DNA from: Liopterus haemorrhoidalis | Taxonomy: Eukaryota > Arthropoda > Insecta > Coleoptera > Dytiscidae | Reading direction: 5' to 3' | DNA length: 64,000 nucleotides | Assembly (NCBI GenBank): GCA_963971575.1 | Contig: OZ020622.1 | Location: forward strand, 35,432,301-35,496,300 | Part shown: piece after piece, positions 41,143 to 52,019 of the stretch | Layout of the letters: each line of letters begins with the position of its first letter | Position numbering within the stretch: the stretch's first letter is position 1 | Translations under genes and position numbers: made by a program | Notes under the pieces: model-generated | What the model was told of the DNA's origin: nothing | Database searches by the model: none | The model's input: the letters and a program-made list of their open reading frames with translations, nothing else

Positions 41143-41187
41143 CTTATAAATAGCCGATATTGCTTGGAGTTAGACATTCAGCTTGTT
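41143..41187 (+). promoter_or_regulatory. Possible TATA/initiator pair
   Basis: TATAAATA (about 41147) with ATTCAG 30 bp downstream, ahead of the second BESS-gene copy. This 5' flank differs from copy 1, so the copy may be chimeric. Confidence 0.35.
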
Positions 41188-41229
41188 TCGCGTTTAGTGA
41201 AAAAATGCATTGTGAAGTCGTGCGAATTC

Positions 41230-41803
41230 AATCGTTGAGGTCCCAGAGACGCCACATCTAGAGACGCCCCACCTAGAGACGCCACAGCTAGAGACGCCGC
41301 AGCTACAGACGCCGCAGCTAGAGACGTCGCAGCTAGAGACGTCGCAGCTATAGACGCCCCACCTAGAGACGCCTCACCTAGAGACGCCTCAACTAGAGAC
41401 GCCTCAACTAGAGACGCCTCAACTAGAGACGCCTCAACTAGAGACGCCTCAACTAGAGACGCCTCAACTAGAGACGCCTCAACTAGAGACGCCGCTTTTA
41501 GAGGCACTGGGCAGGCCATGTATGTCTCCTGAAACGCCAACAGTGAAGCGTAGGTGAAATAGTTCAATGAGCGAAGTGAACACGGCGTTTCTAGGAACGA
41601 TGTCAGCTTTTCCGACGTTTTTAGAAAAAAATAATACCAATGGTATTCCATCCATTGCTCCTTCGGGCCCAAGCGATGATGAGAGGTTTTCTCAAACAAT
41701 TGTAAATTTACTATATACGCTGCCTGAAGGAGTAAAAGAAAGAGCGAAAGCGACAATAATAAAATATACTGCAGATTTAAATATGGAAAATTTTAATAAT
41801 TAA
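41230..41803 (+). pseudogene. BESS-type accessory gene remnant, copy 2
   Basis: Shares with copy 1 (5584-6392) the start GAGGTCCCAGAGACGCC, the pentad repeat (about 18 units, 41238-41508), the following MSPETPTVKRR, the same in-frame TGA, and the BESS-like block DDERFSQTIVNLLYTLPEG. A TAG also interrupts the repeat (CAGCTATAG, near 41350). The coiled-coil tail of copy 1 is absent; the frame ends at 41803. The minus-strand frame with LVEAS repeats is just the shadow of the minisatellite. Confidence 0.65.
41238..41508 (+). repeat. Expanded 15-bp minisatellite
   Basis: About 18 units. The right half consists of seven to eight nearly identical CCTCAACTAGAGACG units, a recent local expansion that copy 1 lacks. 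Confidence 0.93.
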
Positions 41804-42160
41804 AATTTGGGTCATATCTGCTTCTTTTATTTTTTTCTCCTCATATTTTGTTTCTGCAGGTTTTTTGTAATGACAAGAAAAAATCCATTTGTTTGTCAGA
41901 GATTTACATAGATGTTGCAGGAGATATTTCGCGTTTCTCGCGATATCTCGTGTGGGGTGCCTCCCACCCCACACTATCACCTATCGTTGGAATCGTCATG
42001 ATTCGCGCCATCGATTGAGACCCGCGGATCTACTTTATTCCGCGTAATTCACGGTCTTTACCGCGAATTGCGCACTTTGAACTGCGCATTCCGCTACCCT
42101 ACTACCTTTTCAAAGACCAATAGCAAAACTTTCCCTTTCCATGCCAAAACCTCAAAATCG

Positions 42161-42195
42161 TATAAAAGACGAGTGATTTTCAATCAAACGTCAGT
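42161..42195 (+). promoter_or_regulatory. Core promoter of E3 (TATA box and TCAGT initiator)
   Basis: TATAAAAG then TCAGT 30 bp further on; together this is the standard arrangement of insect core promoters and supports transcription starting inside the element. Confidence 0.7.
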
Positions 42196-42378
42196 TTCTC
42201 ACAAGCTCACCTCATCAATAGGCTGTTTGCCTCTGGCTATACGCCGAAATCATCAATAGGCTCTTTGCCTCTGGCTTTACGCCGAAAACTGTTATTGTGT
42301 CTCGATTCTGGGACTTGTATTTATTTTGTGTATGTTTTTGTAAATGTGTTTGCCGTTTTTTCAAAATATAAATAACTT

Positions 42379-43364
42379 AGAATCATTTTTGTCATTTTCA
42401 ACTTAGAATCATTTTTGTTATTTTTACGCAAACTTTAACTTCATTTTTTCAATCAACCTCGTATCCTTTCAACATTTCAAAACCCGCCGTCGCGACGCTT
42501 CGTAGAAGTCCGCCGCTCCGACGCTCAACCAACACGACGCTCACCGTCCCGACGCCACCCACGCTGGCACCAATCCGACATCGAGCGCGAGCGGCTCACC
42601 GCCGCTACGTCGAGCGATGCTACTACCGTCGTCATCTATATCCAATAGACGTCGTCAAACCGTACGCGTTCGTCAGCGATAAGGTACAGGCGTACCTCTA
42701 TCAGCGTGCGGACCCCAGAGCTCGGCTGTTCCCACACATCAAGCCGGCGCTTACTAGTCCGACGCCTGACGTCCCGACGCTACCCAGCGTAACGCCTACT
42801 AAATCGACGCCCGCCGTCCAAACACAGCGACGCCTGCCGTCCATCCACAGAGACGCCCGCCGTCAATCCAGAACGACAGCTAACATAAAATCGACGCCCG
42901 ACGTCCCGACGCCCGCCGTCGCGACGCCGATCGAACCAGTGCTTGTCGCACCTCCAAATTATCGGCTCCTCGTGAAGATACCGTGGGAACGGGTCACCAC
43001 CGACCAATACCCACCACCAGAGACTTCCATTCGGCCTCCATCACTATTTTCACCGCCGAGGACGCCTCCTACGCTTTGTCGGACGGTTTACCGCCTAACG
43101 CCGTCAACGCCGTACCAACTCACATTTTCATCGGCCCCTGTACGTGCCGCATCAACAACAACGTCCAGCGTCGCAACAACTACACGACGGAAGATCCAAC
43201 AGCTCTTCGTAGAACTGTTCGGCGCCGAGACGCCCAAACAAAAGAAGACGCGAAGACACGCGGCGACACCTATCACCTCGCCGGCTTCCAACTTCTCCTT
43301 TTCCCCTCTCAATCCTCATCTTCAGTCTTTACCTCAGACGTCCCGCAAACGTCTGAGTTTCTGA
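42379..43364 (+). CDS. Conserved hypothetical Met-less frame of E3
   Basis: Open for about 328 codons from a TAG near 42376 to TGA 43364, with no ATG. It encodes RYVERCYYRRHL, DVVKPYAFVSDKVQAYLYQ and DPRARLF (about 42600-42735), a run of T-P-(D/A)-V repeats, NYRLLVKIPWERV, a Pro-rich stretch, IQQLFVELFGAETP and the end SRKRLSF. The same blocks appear in E1. The protein is basic and Pro-rich. No homologous domain is recognised. Translation could start upstream by splicing or at a non-AUG codon. Confidence 0.5.
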
Positions 43365-44016
43365 CTCATTTTCTCATTGTTTAACTCGCTTTGTTATCTA
43401 CTATTGTTTTTTCACATTTCATTGTCTGTCTTGTTTATATTTTGTCATTCATGTTTCACTATTGTTTATATTTATATTTCATTTCTCTATTTTCGAATTT
43501 GTTAATAAATATCATCTAACATCAACACGCATTTTATCTTCAACAACACCTTCGTCATCATTACTTTTTCAGAGCGCTTACGTTTGACCGGTGCTTCACA
43601 CCGAGCCGCATAGTGGAAGAACCCGCGACTGAGCTAGTTAGGGTAAAGTGCGCACGAGTGAGGACATCACCGAGACGGTTTTGCACTATCGCTGTCTCGT
43701 CCTCCTGCGGGTGTACCTACGGAACTTTTCCGAGGGTTCCCCCCCGTGACATAGATACCAGAATGTACAAAATAAATTTGTGAAATATATGAACTATAAA
43801 TTTACGGGTCTTAAATGACTTGACAATTGTTTTAATTACAAAATTTTTAATAATATCATTGGCTGTTCTCCATTGCTCGATTTCTTTTCTATCAGAATTC
43901 CTTCCTACCACATGAGAAATAATAATTACCTCTTAGTTTCTTACGAAAACACTATGCTTCGAATTCACCTGTTTCACGTTTATCTGAATTATATAATTTT
44001 AGCGACAAACTTTTAT

Positions 44017-44656
44017 CGATTTCTACTTTACCGATCGATCTGTTAATATTTGTAATAAGGTTTTGTGTGTTTAGAAGCATTTTAGAAGTCTGTGTCATAG
44101 GTCTGTGTCATTATTGTGTTCTGTGTTAGAAGTGAAAATTCAAAATGGAGGAGAAGTTTATCGCTTTAGTGATTGAAAATAAATTATTGTACGATAAAAC
44201 TAGCAAAGATTTTAAAAATAAAATAAAAAAGCAGCACAGTGGGATGAAATAAGAAAGTGCTTCAATATAAGTGGTAAGTTTACTGCCTTTTTAGCTTGCA
44301 TATAACCAATGAATTTATATTTTACAATAATAGGTGAACATGCTGAAAAATATTTCAAGCAATTGAGAGAAAAATATGTTCGAATCAAAAAAGAAAAAGA
44401 ATTACCAACAAGAAGCGGAGCTTCAGGAAAGCAGAAGCCGGAATGGCACCTGATGGAGACGATGAAGTTCTTGGATGAGATTGTAAAACCAAGAAAGTAA
44501 GGTAAATGTACATATAAAAAATATGCTATTATAACAATTCTGTTTCATTTTATAGAACTACCGAAAGTATTAATTTGAGTGCCAGTACATCGGCAGTCTA
44601 TATTGAAATTCTAGAAAATGTTGAATATTCTGGAATTGGCGAATTTCTGGAACTGG
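44017..44656 (+). pseudogene. MADF-domain gene segment, first copy
   Basis: ATG 44145 opens MEEKFIALVIENKLLYDK, then a 1-base shift (in a poly-A context near 44230) leads to AAQWDEIRKCFNIS, a donor (GTAAGT), an acceptor (ATAATAG) and exon 2 EHAEKYFKQLREKYVRIKKE to DEIVKPRK, then a second intron and a short exon 3. The pattern is a MADF domain (DNA-binding, usually a transposon partner or a transcription regulator). The identical segment recurs at 45617-46256. Confidence 0.75.
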
Positions 44657-45600
44657 TTAGTTAGTTGAAATTTTTGGCGCACAGCAACAAAGGCTATTTG
44701 CGCCTAACGCAGCCCATCTAAATGACTAGCCTATATATTAAAAAATAAAAATTTAGACAATAAATAAATAAATAAAATCATTAAAAATACGCATACTCAA
44801 TAAAAGAAATCTTGCACTGACAAACACAAATAAATAATATAAAAAGTCTGTTCGAAAATTTGAACAGACTCAGGGTGATGGTAAGAGGCTGTAAAGGGGC
44901 CAATTACCATCGAATATCACAGTCAATAAATAGAAACACATTAAAATAAGGTGCAAGACTTCACACATAAAACAGTAAGTTCGATTCTCTCAGGAAGAGT
45001 ATCAGCCTGTCCATGAGTACTCTGTCGTCACCTAAGGCAACTGACAGGTCATAGCACAGGCCTAACCTCTCCCTGACATCCTCGAACTGTACACATTCGG
45101 TTAAAATGTGTAACACAGACAAATCTGTGTTACACGTCTCACAGACAGGGGACTCTTCACCTCGAAGGAGGTGTCCATGGGTCCACCAACAGTGACCTAT
45201 ACGAAGGCGTGTGATGGCGGTTTCCTCCCTGCGGTTAATCCTGCAGGAAGAACCCCATGGTTTAACGTCTCCCTTAATCTGTCGTAACTTAACGTTCTGT
45301 GTGCGGCTCCACTCATGTTGCCACATGTCTAAAACCAGATGTGTCAGATGACTCTTTGCGTCATCTGGAAAAACGAAACTCACATCAATCATAGGTCTGT
45401 GAGAGGCGGCTTTTGCAGCTGCATCTGCCGCTTCGTTGCCTTTAATACCAACATGTCCCGGTATCCAAAACAGCTCTACCCTCATATTCTGAGCATTCAG
45501 GTTGTGGAGTAGCAACCGGATCTTTAGTACAAGAGGATGCACTGGATCTGGATCTTGGATACTGTTCAGAGCGCTCAGCGAGTCCGTCAAGATAACACTT
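44657..45600 (-). mobile_element. 5'-truncated LINE copy
   Basis: Carries the CTAA-type tail, 3' UTR and the end of ORF2 (from the RNase H ILTDSLSAL motif to FLRESNLLFYV, 44961 to about 45600). It breaks off at TGTTATC. It has the undamaged C-terminus that the 24-kb copy lacks, including GEESPVCETCNTDL. It lies between two copies of the MADF segment. Confidence 0.92.
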
Positions 45601-45616
45601 TCAACACACAAGATAA

Positions 45617-46256
45617 CGATTTCTACTTTACCGATCGATCTGTTAATATTTGTAATAAGGTTTTGTGTGTTTAGAAGCATTTTAGAAGTCTGTGTCATAG
45701 GTCTGTGTCATTATTGTGTTCTGTGTTAGAAGTGAAAATTCAAAATGGAGGAGAAGTTTATCGCTTTAGTGATTGAAAATAAATTATTGTACGATAAAAC
45801 TAGCAAAGATTTTAAAAATAAAATAAAAAAGCAGCACAGTGGGATGAAATAAGAAAGTGCTTCAATATAAGTGGTAAGTTTACTGCCTTTTTAGCTTGCA
45901 TATAACCAATGAATTTATATTTTACAATAATAGGTGAACATGCTGAAAAATATTTCAAGCAATTGAGAGAAAAATATGTTCGAATCAAAAAAGAAAAAGA
46001 ATTACCAACAAGAAGCGGAGCTTCAGGAAAGCAGAAGCCGGAATGGCACCTGATGGAGACGATGAAGTTCTTGGATGAGATTGTAAAACCAAGAAAGTAA
46101 GGTAAATGTACATATAAAAAATATGCTATTATAACAATTCTGTTTCATTTTATAGAACTACCGAAAGTATTAATTTGAGTGCCAGTACATCGGCAGTCTA
46201 TATTGAAATTCTAGAAAATGTTGAATATTCTGGAATTGGCGAATTTCTGGAACTGG
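45617..46256 (+). pseudogene. MADF-domain gene segment, second copy
   Basis: Identical by eye to 44017-44656 at a constant offset of 1,600 bp, including the 1-base frameshift. Here the gene runs on: LANWDCDNRRESPCKHHRLL and a stop at 46315, then AATAAA-like signals near 46350. About 16 bases of filler (TCAACACACAAGATAA) separate the LINE from this copy. Confidence 0.8.
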
Positions 46257-46640
46257 CGAATTGGGATTGTGACAACCGTAGAGAGTCTCCATGTAAACAT
46301 CACAGACTACTGTGATCAGATAAATTAATTTAAAATCACAACTGTCAAATAAAATAAAAATATAATTCAATTGTCTTTTTAAGAAATCAAAAAAAACACA
46401 ATTTTTTACAAAAACTGCGTAACTTATTTGTACCATATACGCACAACTGGTACGACTTAAGACGATGTCTCTACTCGCGAAGACTTTTGCGTGCTTGATC
46501 GGGAATGGACCTGAATCCAAAAAAAGGAAAGCAACAAAAAAAAAATCAAAGTTCACGAGGATTAAATAAATACGTAGTTCCTGGAGTAACTATGACTCTC
46601 TTAAGATCTTGAGCTCATACTACTCCACTACAGGGGACGT
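46257..46640. other. End of the MADF gene and unassigned sequence
   Basis: Up to about 46315 this is the last exon and stop of the MADF-type gene. Beyond it I see only AT-rich sequence and the start of the R2-like flank. Confidence 0.5.
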
Positions 46641-46671
46641 CTTCGAATGCCTGTAGTCCATTAATGGTTGG

Positions 46672-48620
46672 GTGAAGCGTTCCAGTGCCTCTCCCCTTCA
46701 AGTCCGACTGACGCCTGCTCGTGGTGGCGCTGCTGTCAAAAATCAAGCCTCGGAGAATAAGTGCGGCGACGACGGGTTTCGTCGCCGTTCACAGCATTTG
46801 GAACCCATTACGGCGACACCAAACACGACTGGACCTAACATCCGGACTTCGATCCGAACATTCGCGGCGCCCCCTCTCTGGGATACTTCAGAGCCACATC
46901 CCGCCCACTCCCATCGGGCGGGCGCAAAGGACACCGCGCAATCTTCACAAAGCATGAGGGCCGAGTCAAATCCCGGCCCCTCGCAGTTGCCCAAAACTAA
47001 GACTTCGACAAGTACAGCTGGCGCGCATTCTTGCGAGAAATGCGGCAGTAGTTACGTGCTGAAATCAAGCCTTCAACGAAACCTGAAGGATTGCAGAACT
47101 CGTAACAGAGAGAGGTGCCAGTTCTGTAAAATGATCTTTCCGTCATTTACGTCCGTGCGTCAGCACGAGCGTCGGGCACACACGGAACTTTACAATAAAG
47201 AGATAGCGGGCAAACTGCCTTCCTCGGAATCTGAGATCATGTCACAGATTGCGACATACGAGGCCTCGTGCCTAAAGGGGAAGGTATCGTTTGCCGAAAT
47301 GAGCAGAACGACCGGTCTGACCACACATCAGATCCGGTATCGCACGGAAAAGCCCGAATACAAGCCAGTATTGGAAAGAGCGCGCCGTGAACGAGCCGCC
47401 GCAAGCCGAAACCTATTAACTACCGGCATTGCAATCGTCTCACACGGTGCAATCAGAAATACAACTGAGAAGGTTAGACCTTCGGCTTGTAGGGCCCCCA
47501 ATGCGAACTCGAACGCGCTCATCACGTCGCCTGATAGGTTATCTTACGCTCAGGCGGCAAAGCTATCTCCCCAACACCTTACAGAATTGAGCACGCCGGA
47601 GGCCCCAGCAGCACCAAAGTGGCCTGTCACTATCTTGATTTCAGACACCGATTCTGACTCCTCGCCGCCGCCTTCTTTAGGGAAAAGGAAAGTGTCCTTC
47701 TCCCCGCAACACGGACCACGTTGCGACGGATACGATTCGGGGCGGTGCTGAGGAAGCACCTAGCGCAATTCCAACAGCGCAGTACACCGTCGAGACTTCG
47801 GAAGCCAGTACATCCCGTCCCGGAAATTGGTTGGCAAGGCGTACAACGTTGTGTCGCTGGATGTGAGAAAGGCTTTCGATACGGTCTCTCACCATTCGGT
47901 CACGCGCGCTTTGGAGAGAATGGGGATAGACGCGAGTACATTTCGAACGCACTCGATGCCCACACGACCATCAGCGTGGGTAAAGGCAGGACGGGGCGCA
48001 TCAACTTTGAAAGGGGCGTAAAGCAGGGAGACCCGCTGAGCCCCCTGCTATTCAACCTCGTGGTCGACGAGCTTGTTTGCAAGCTCAACGGCCGAGGACA
48101 AGGTGGTACGGTTGCGCCAGGAGAGCGTGTTGCATGCATCGCTTTTGCGGATGACGTGGTTATCTTGGAGGACAAAGACTTAGAGATGGCGACATCTCTG
48201 TCATTAGTATCTGACTTCTTTGCGGCAAGGGGGATGGAGCTAAATCCAACCAAGTGCGTAACCGTAGCGGCTGCCACGTATACGGGCAAGTGCGTGTCTC
48301 GCACGAGCTCTATCTTCCGGATAGGCAGAAGCCGTATAAGAGCAGCGACCGACCTCCAGACGTTCCGATACCTTGGACACCAGTTCTCGGTATCCGGAGC
48401 GGCCAGACCGACAGTGTACAACCTGTCGCGATGGCTAACCGCGTTAATGCGCGCGCCCCTGAAGCCTGACCAGAAGTACCACATACTAGGGACGTATTTG
48501 CTGCCCCGCATGTACTACGGTCTTCAATCCCCGGCCTTGACAATAAGCGTACTGACTGAGTGTGATAGACTCGTTCGGAAGTCAATCAAGAAAATCCTGC
48601 ACCTCAGCCAAAAAATGTGC
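46672..48620 (+). pseudogene. R2-like LINE, internally deleted
   Basis: The first frame (46672-47751) carries zinc-finger blocks CEKCGSSYVLKSSLQRNLKDC-like and CQFCKMIFPSFTSVRQH, then a Myb-like region (EIMSQIATYEASCLKG, GLTTHQIRYRTEKPEYKPVL), the N-terminal DNA-binding module of R2-group LINEs. It then jumps to reverse transcriptase: VVSLDVRKAFDTVSHHSV (47846-47899), a frameshift near 47940, RGVKQGDPLSPLLFNLVVDE and AFADDVVILEDKD, and a thumb-like region to about 48605. The RT fingers and the C-terminal endonuclease are missing. R2 normally lives in 28S rDNA; no rDNA flanks this copy. Confidence 0.82.
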
Positions 48621-49090
48621 CAAATGTTGAACAGTTCTCATGTTGATTTTAATAAAAATATTGAACAATAAGTGTGGTCGTGGGCGTAATTGTTGCAGTT
48701 ACTAGGTGTGATTGCAGTTGAAAGTGGAGCTAGGCCTGCCTGTACCGTGATGTACTCTATATGATTTACTGGGTATTTTTCTGTGCGAGGAACAATGGTG
48801 TGTGCCGGTGCGGAGTGCATAAGGTGCCAGTGCGTCTTTATGCGATGCCGCGGCTGTGCTCGGCGGGCAGCGCGGGGCCCCTGAGGGCCGCACTCCACCT
48901 AGATGTGCTCGCGGTAACCACTGATTGTTAGGTGAGCCGTGCGGTTCAGGTGAGCCCCGCCAGAGGCACGCACGGCCACAACAATGCACTCAGCACTCGC
49001 TGTACCGAGTGCATTGACCGGACAACAATTGTACAATATAAAGCCGCATATTGCCGCACATTGCCGTATACTGCCGCACACTCACAAATA
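48621..49090. other. GC-rich non-coding stretch
   Basis: Holds short repeats of the type TTGCCGCACA (49045-49080). No gene is recognised. It joins the R2-like remnant to the pogo-type gene. Confidence 0.4.
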
Positions 49091-49092
49091 CA

Positions 49093-50189
49093 AATTAACT
49101 AAACTTGTGAGCCATAAAGGCTCACAAGCCACTGTGACTGACAATGGTTGGATACATGGAGAACCCTTTTTGAATTGGTTGCAATTTGTTGTTGAGAAGG
49201 TTCGTCCAAGTGAGTCCAGAAAAGTGTTACTGTTGCTCGATAATCACGAGTCACATAAATATTACCCAGCTTTGGAATTTGCGACAAAAAAACACATCAT
49301 CTTTTTGTCATTCGCACCGCACACAACTGACCGAATGCAGCCATTAGATGCAGCTGTGTATGGGACTCTCAAAAAATATTTTGAACAAGAGTTAAATACC
49401 TTCCAAAAAATGCATCCAGGCCGAATTGTAAACCAATATGACATGGCAAAACTATTTGGGGGAGCGTACGCGAAAAGTGCTTCGGTTCAGAACGCAGTTA
49501 ATGGATTTAAAAAACCGGGACTCTGGCCTTATGATCCAAATGTGTTTGGAGAAGAAAATTACGCTCCTTCAACTATGACTGACCGTCCATATCATGACGC
49601 ATCGTCTACTATGACTGAACGTTCTGTAAATGATGCCCCATCAACAATGGCAGACAGTTCTTTTAATAGCGCATCGTCTTCTATGATCGACTGCCCTTTC
49701 AATGATCCTCTGGCAACAACTATGACGACTGTGTTACATGAAGCTGATATACTGGAAGGAGGATCAGCTAATCCAGTGGAGGAAAACCGTCCAGTACCTT
49801 CAGCAAATCTTACTCCATTGCAAATTAGACCTATACCAACTATGGCTGCTCCCAAAACAGGTCGCAAACACAAGAGGCAAAAGTCAGAGGTGTTGACGTC
49901 TACTCCCGTCAAAGCTGAGCAGGCTATAAAATTTGAGAAGGCAAAAATTAAGAAAACAAAGATTTCTGAGTTAGCAGGCCCCAGTAAAACTAAAAATAAA
50001 ATATCCTCTGTCAAATCACAAATCAAGAACCCTAAACCAGATTTTTATTGTTTAGTGTGTGCTGACAAATACACTGAACCACCAAAGGAAGATTGGATTC
50101 AGTGTAATCAGTGCAAAAGTTGGGCGCATGAAGACTGCACTTCTTATGTAGGAGTTGGCAGCTACTTCTGTGATGAATGCGAAGACTGA
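49093..50189 (+). pseudogene. Pogo-type (DDE_1) transposase with C-terminal PHD finger, N-terminally truncated
   Basis: Starts mid-gene with SHKGSQATVTDNGWIHGEPF. KVLLLLDNHESHKYYPALEF carries the second catalytic Asp, and PHTTDRMQPLDAAVYGTLKK the third. A Ser/Thr-rich linker with repeated TM(T/A)D(R/S) phrases follows, then a basic stretch, then a Cys/His finger YCLVCADKYTEPP, WIQCNQCKSWAHEDC and YFCDECED at the C-terminus. Pogo transposases with such a PHD module are common in insects. The psq/CENP-B DNA-binding domains and the first Asp are absent. What remains is open without a stop for 365 codons. Confidence 0.88.
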
Positions 50190-50430
50190 GCTACACTTAA
50201 ACAACTTACTTGTATGTTTAAATGTAATTAACTTTTAGTTAAATAAATATGTTATTTATATTACTAAATGTCAGGCCAAAAGACAGCCCAGCTGATAGTG
50301 CCCAAAGAAGAAGTTATTGATATAATTTTTAGACCTTCATATATACCAGGTCTACAAGTATGAAAAGTCGGCAGATAGGTTCCACATGCATTGAATGAGA
50401 GGCAGATGGAAAAACGTAAAAACACTTATA

Positions 50431-50927
50431 TATATTTGTTTATTGAATTCTCTGAATTTGTTTCAAATTTTAAAAGAAAAATATAACACTAATTATTTAT
50501 TGACACATAAATTGTGTCAAGAATATATTGAGACTTTGTTTGGCGCAATAAGGGGCAAAGGTGGGTTCGGCAACAACCCAACAGCCAAACAATTTAAAGC
50601 TGCCTATAAACGTTTACTTGTACACCATGAAGTAATGGGTTCGGAATTTGGAAACTGCAGTATTTTGAAATTTAGAAATGTTACCAGGTGCTCCAGTATA
50701 ATATCAGTAATGACAGCATTACTGATATTGATTGTAATATTATTATAACGGAAGAAGATCATGATTATGTTAATACAATGTATTCGTTGTCGCCGCTTGT
50801 AGAAGATGTTTGTGGGTATATAGCAGGATTTGATATCAGGAAAGTAAAAAATAAATTAACTTGTAAAACTTGTCACCCGTTTTTAGAAGTTAATCGTACC
50901 AGTAATTATTTGATTTTATTAAAATGA
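50431..50927 (+). pseudogene. P-element/THAP9-type transposase fragment
   Basis: LNSLNLFQILKEKYNTNYLL then ETLFGAIRGKGGFGNNPTAK and QFKAAYKRLLVHHEVMGSEF, and, after a frame change, VEDVCGYIAGFDIRKVKNKL and CKTCHPF to a stop. This corresponds to the same C-terminal region as 35004-35501 but is clearly a different, less decayed family member. Confidence 0.85.
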
Positions 50928-51299
50928 AATTTAATAAAACCTTCATTTGATGTTGAGGAAATGTTCGTGCAAGTTTGAATTGGAATGTACGCGCCCGCGC
51001 ACTAGGCGAGTCGCATGTTCCCGACAGCGCCGGTCAGAATGTAAGACAAGAAATAGCTGAGTCTACCTAGCGAACGTCTCAGGCGACGGCAGCAAAACTG
51101 CGAATGTATTCTAAAAAGTAATAAAGTACGATAGTCTGTAAATCAGTGATTGTGATTTAAACCCAAACCTTAAGAACTAGCAACAAGATACAGTCCACAC
51201 GTTCAGGAAATATGCAAAAACAGCGAAAGTATTATTAGATGTTTCATTAATAATTTATAAAAAAATATATAAATAACATTATTCAAATGTAGGTAACAA

Positions 51300-52019
51300 A
51301 TGCTATATACCGACAAACATTTTCAAATATGGATGAACATACCACATGCATTGAATGAGAGGCAGATGGAAAAACGCAAAAACACTTGTGAAATTTTGCT
51401 TGCACGATACAAAAGAAAGTTTTTTTTGCATCGTATCATTGCTGGCGATGAAAAATTGATTTATTTTGAAAATCCCAAACGCAAAAAATCATGGGTGAAC
51501 CCAGGCTCACCATCCACATCAACTGCAAGACCGAATCGCTTTGGCAAAAAGACAATGCTCTGTACTTGGTGGGACCAAAAGGGTGTGGTCTATTATGAAT
51601 TGTTAAAACCTGGTGAAAAAGTTAATACCCAACGCTACCAACAACAACTGATCGAATTGAACCATTCGCTGCTCATAAAACGACCAGAAAACGAAAGAAG
51701 ACAACACAAGGTAATCTTTCTTCATGATAACGCTCCATCACATGAGGCAAAAGCAGTTTGCAACACATTGGAGGCACTAAAGTGGGAAGTGCTACCCCAT
51801 GCCGCTTACTCACCAGACTTGGCCCCTTCAGATTACCACTTGTTCGCATCGATGGGTCACGCACTTGCCGAGCAGCACTTTTGTTCATATGAAAATGTGA
51901 AAGAATGGCTAGATGAATTGTTTGCGGGGAAAGGGGAAGAGTTCTACTGGCGAGGTGTTCACAAATTGCCTGAAAGATGGGAAAAATGTATAAATTCTAA
52001 TGGAGCATACTTTGAATAA
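51300..52019 (+). pseudogene. DD34D mariner transposase, N-terminally truncated
   Basis: Open for 239 codons. It shows IPHALNERQMEKRKNTCEIL, IAGDEKLIYFENPKRKKSW (first Asp), VIFLHDNAPSHEAKA (second Asp) and YSPDLAPSDYHLFASM (third Asp, 34 residues later). The HTH region (about 110 residues) is missing, so the element cannot bind its ends itself. The catalytic part is complete and unbroken. Confidence 0.9.

Larger units (their letters stand above)
41913..43751 (+). mobile_element. E3: LTR-like TG...CA element, best preserved
   Basis: TGTTGCAGGAG to CCCCCGTGACA with its own TAGA duplication (41909-41912 and 43752-43755). TATAAAAG at 42161-42168, the insect start-site motif TCAGT 30 bp downstream (42191-42195), a long open frame, and AATAAA at 43504-43509, followed by a conserved 240-bp GC-rich end shared with E2. 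Confidence 0.8.

Noticed and set aside
41178..41756. Minus-strand 192-codon frame rich in LVEAS repeats
   Set aside because: It is the antisense shadow of the 15-bp minisatellite; the plus strand carries the shared BESS motif.
36260..43751. E2 and E3 as the two LTRs of one long retroelement
   Set aside because: Each has its own, different 4-bp duplication (GTTT and TAGA), and the sequence between them is Mutator-like, mariner and BESS-gene DNA with no gag or pol.
48310..48585. Minus-strand frames opposite the R2-like RT
   Set aside because: GC-rich shadows without motifs; the plus strand carries the RT signature.
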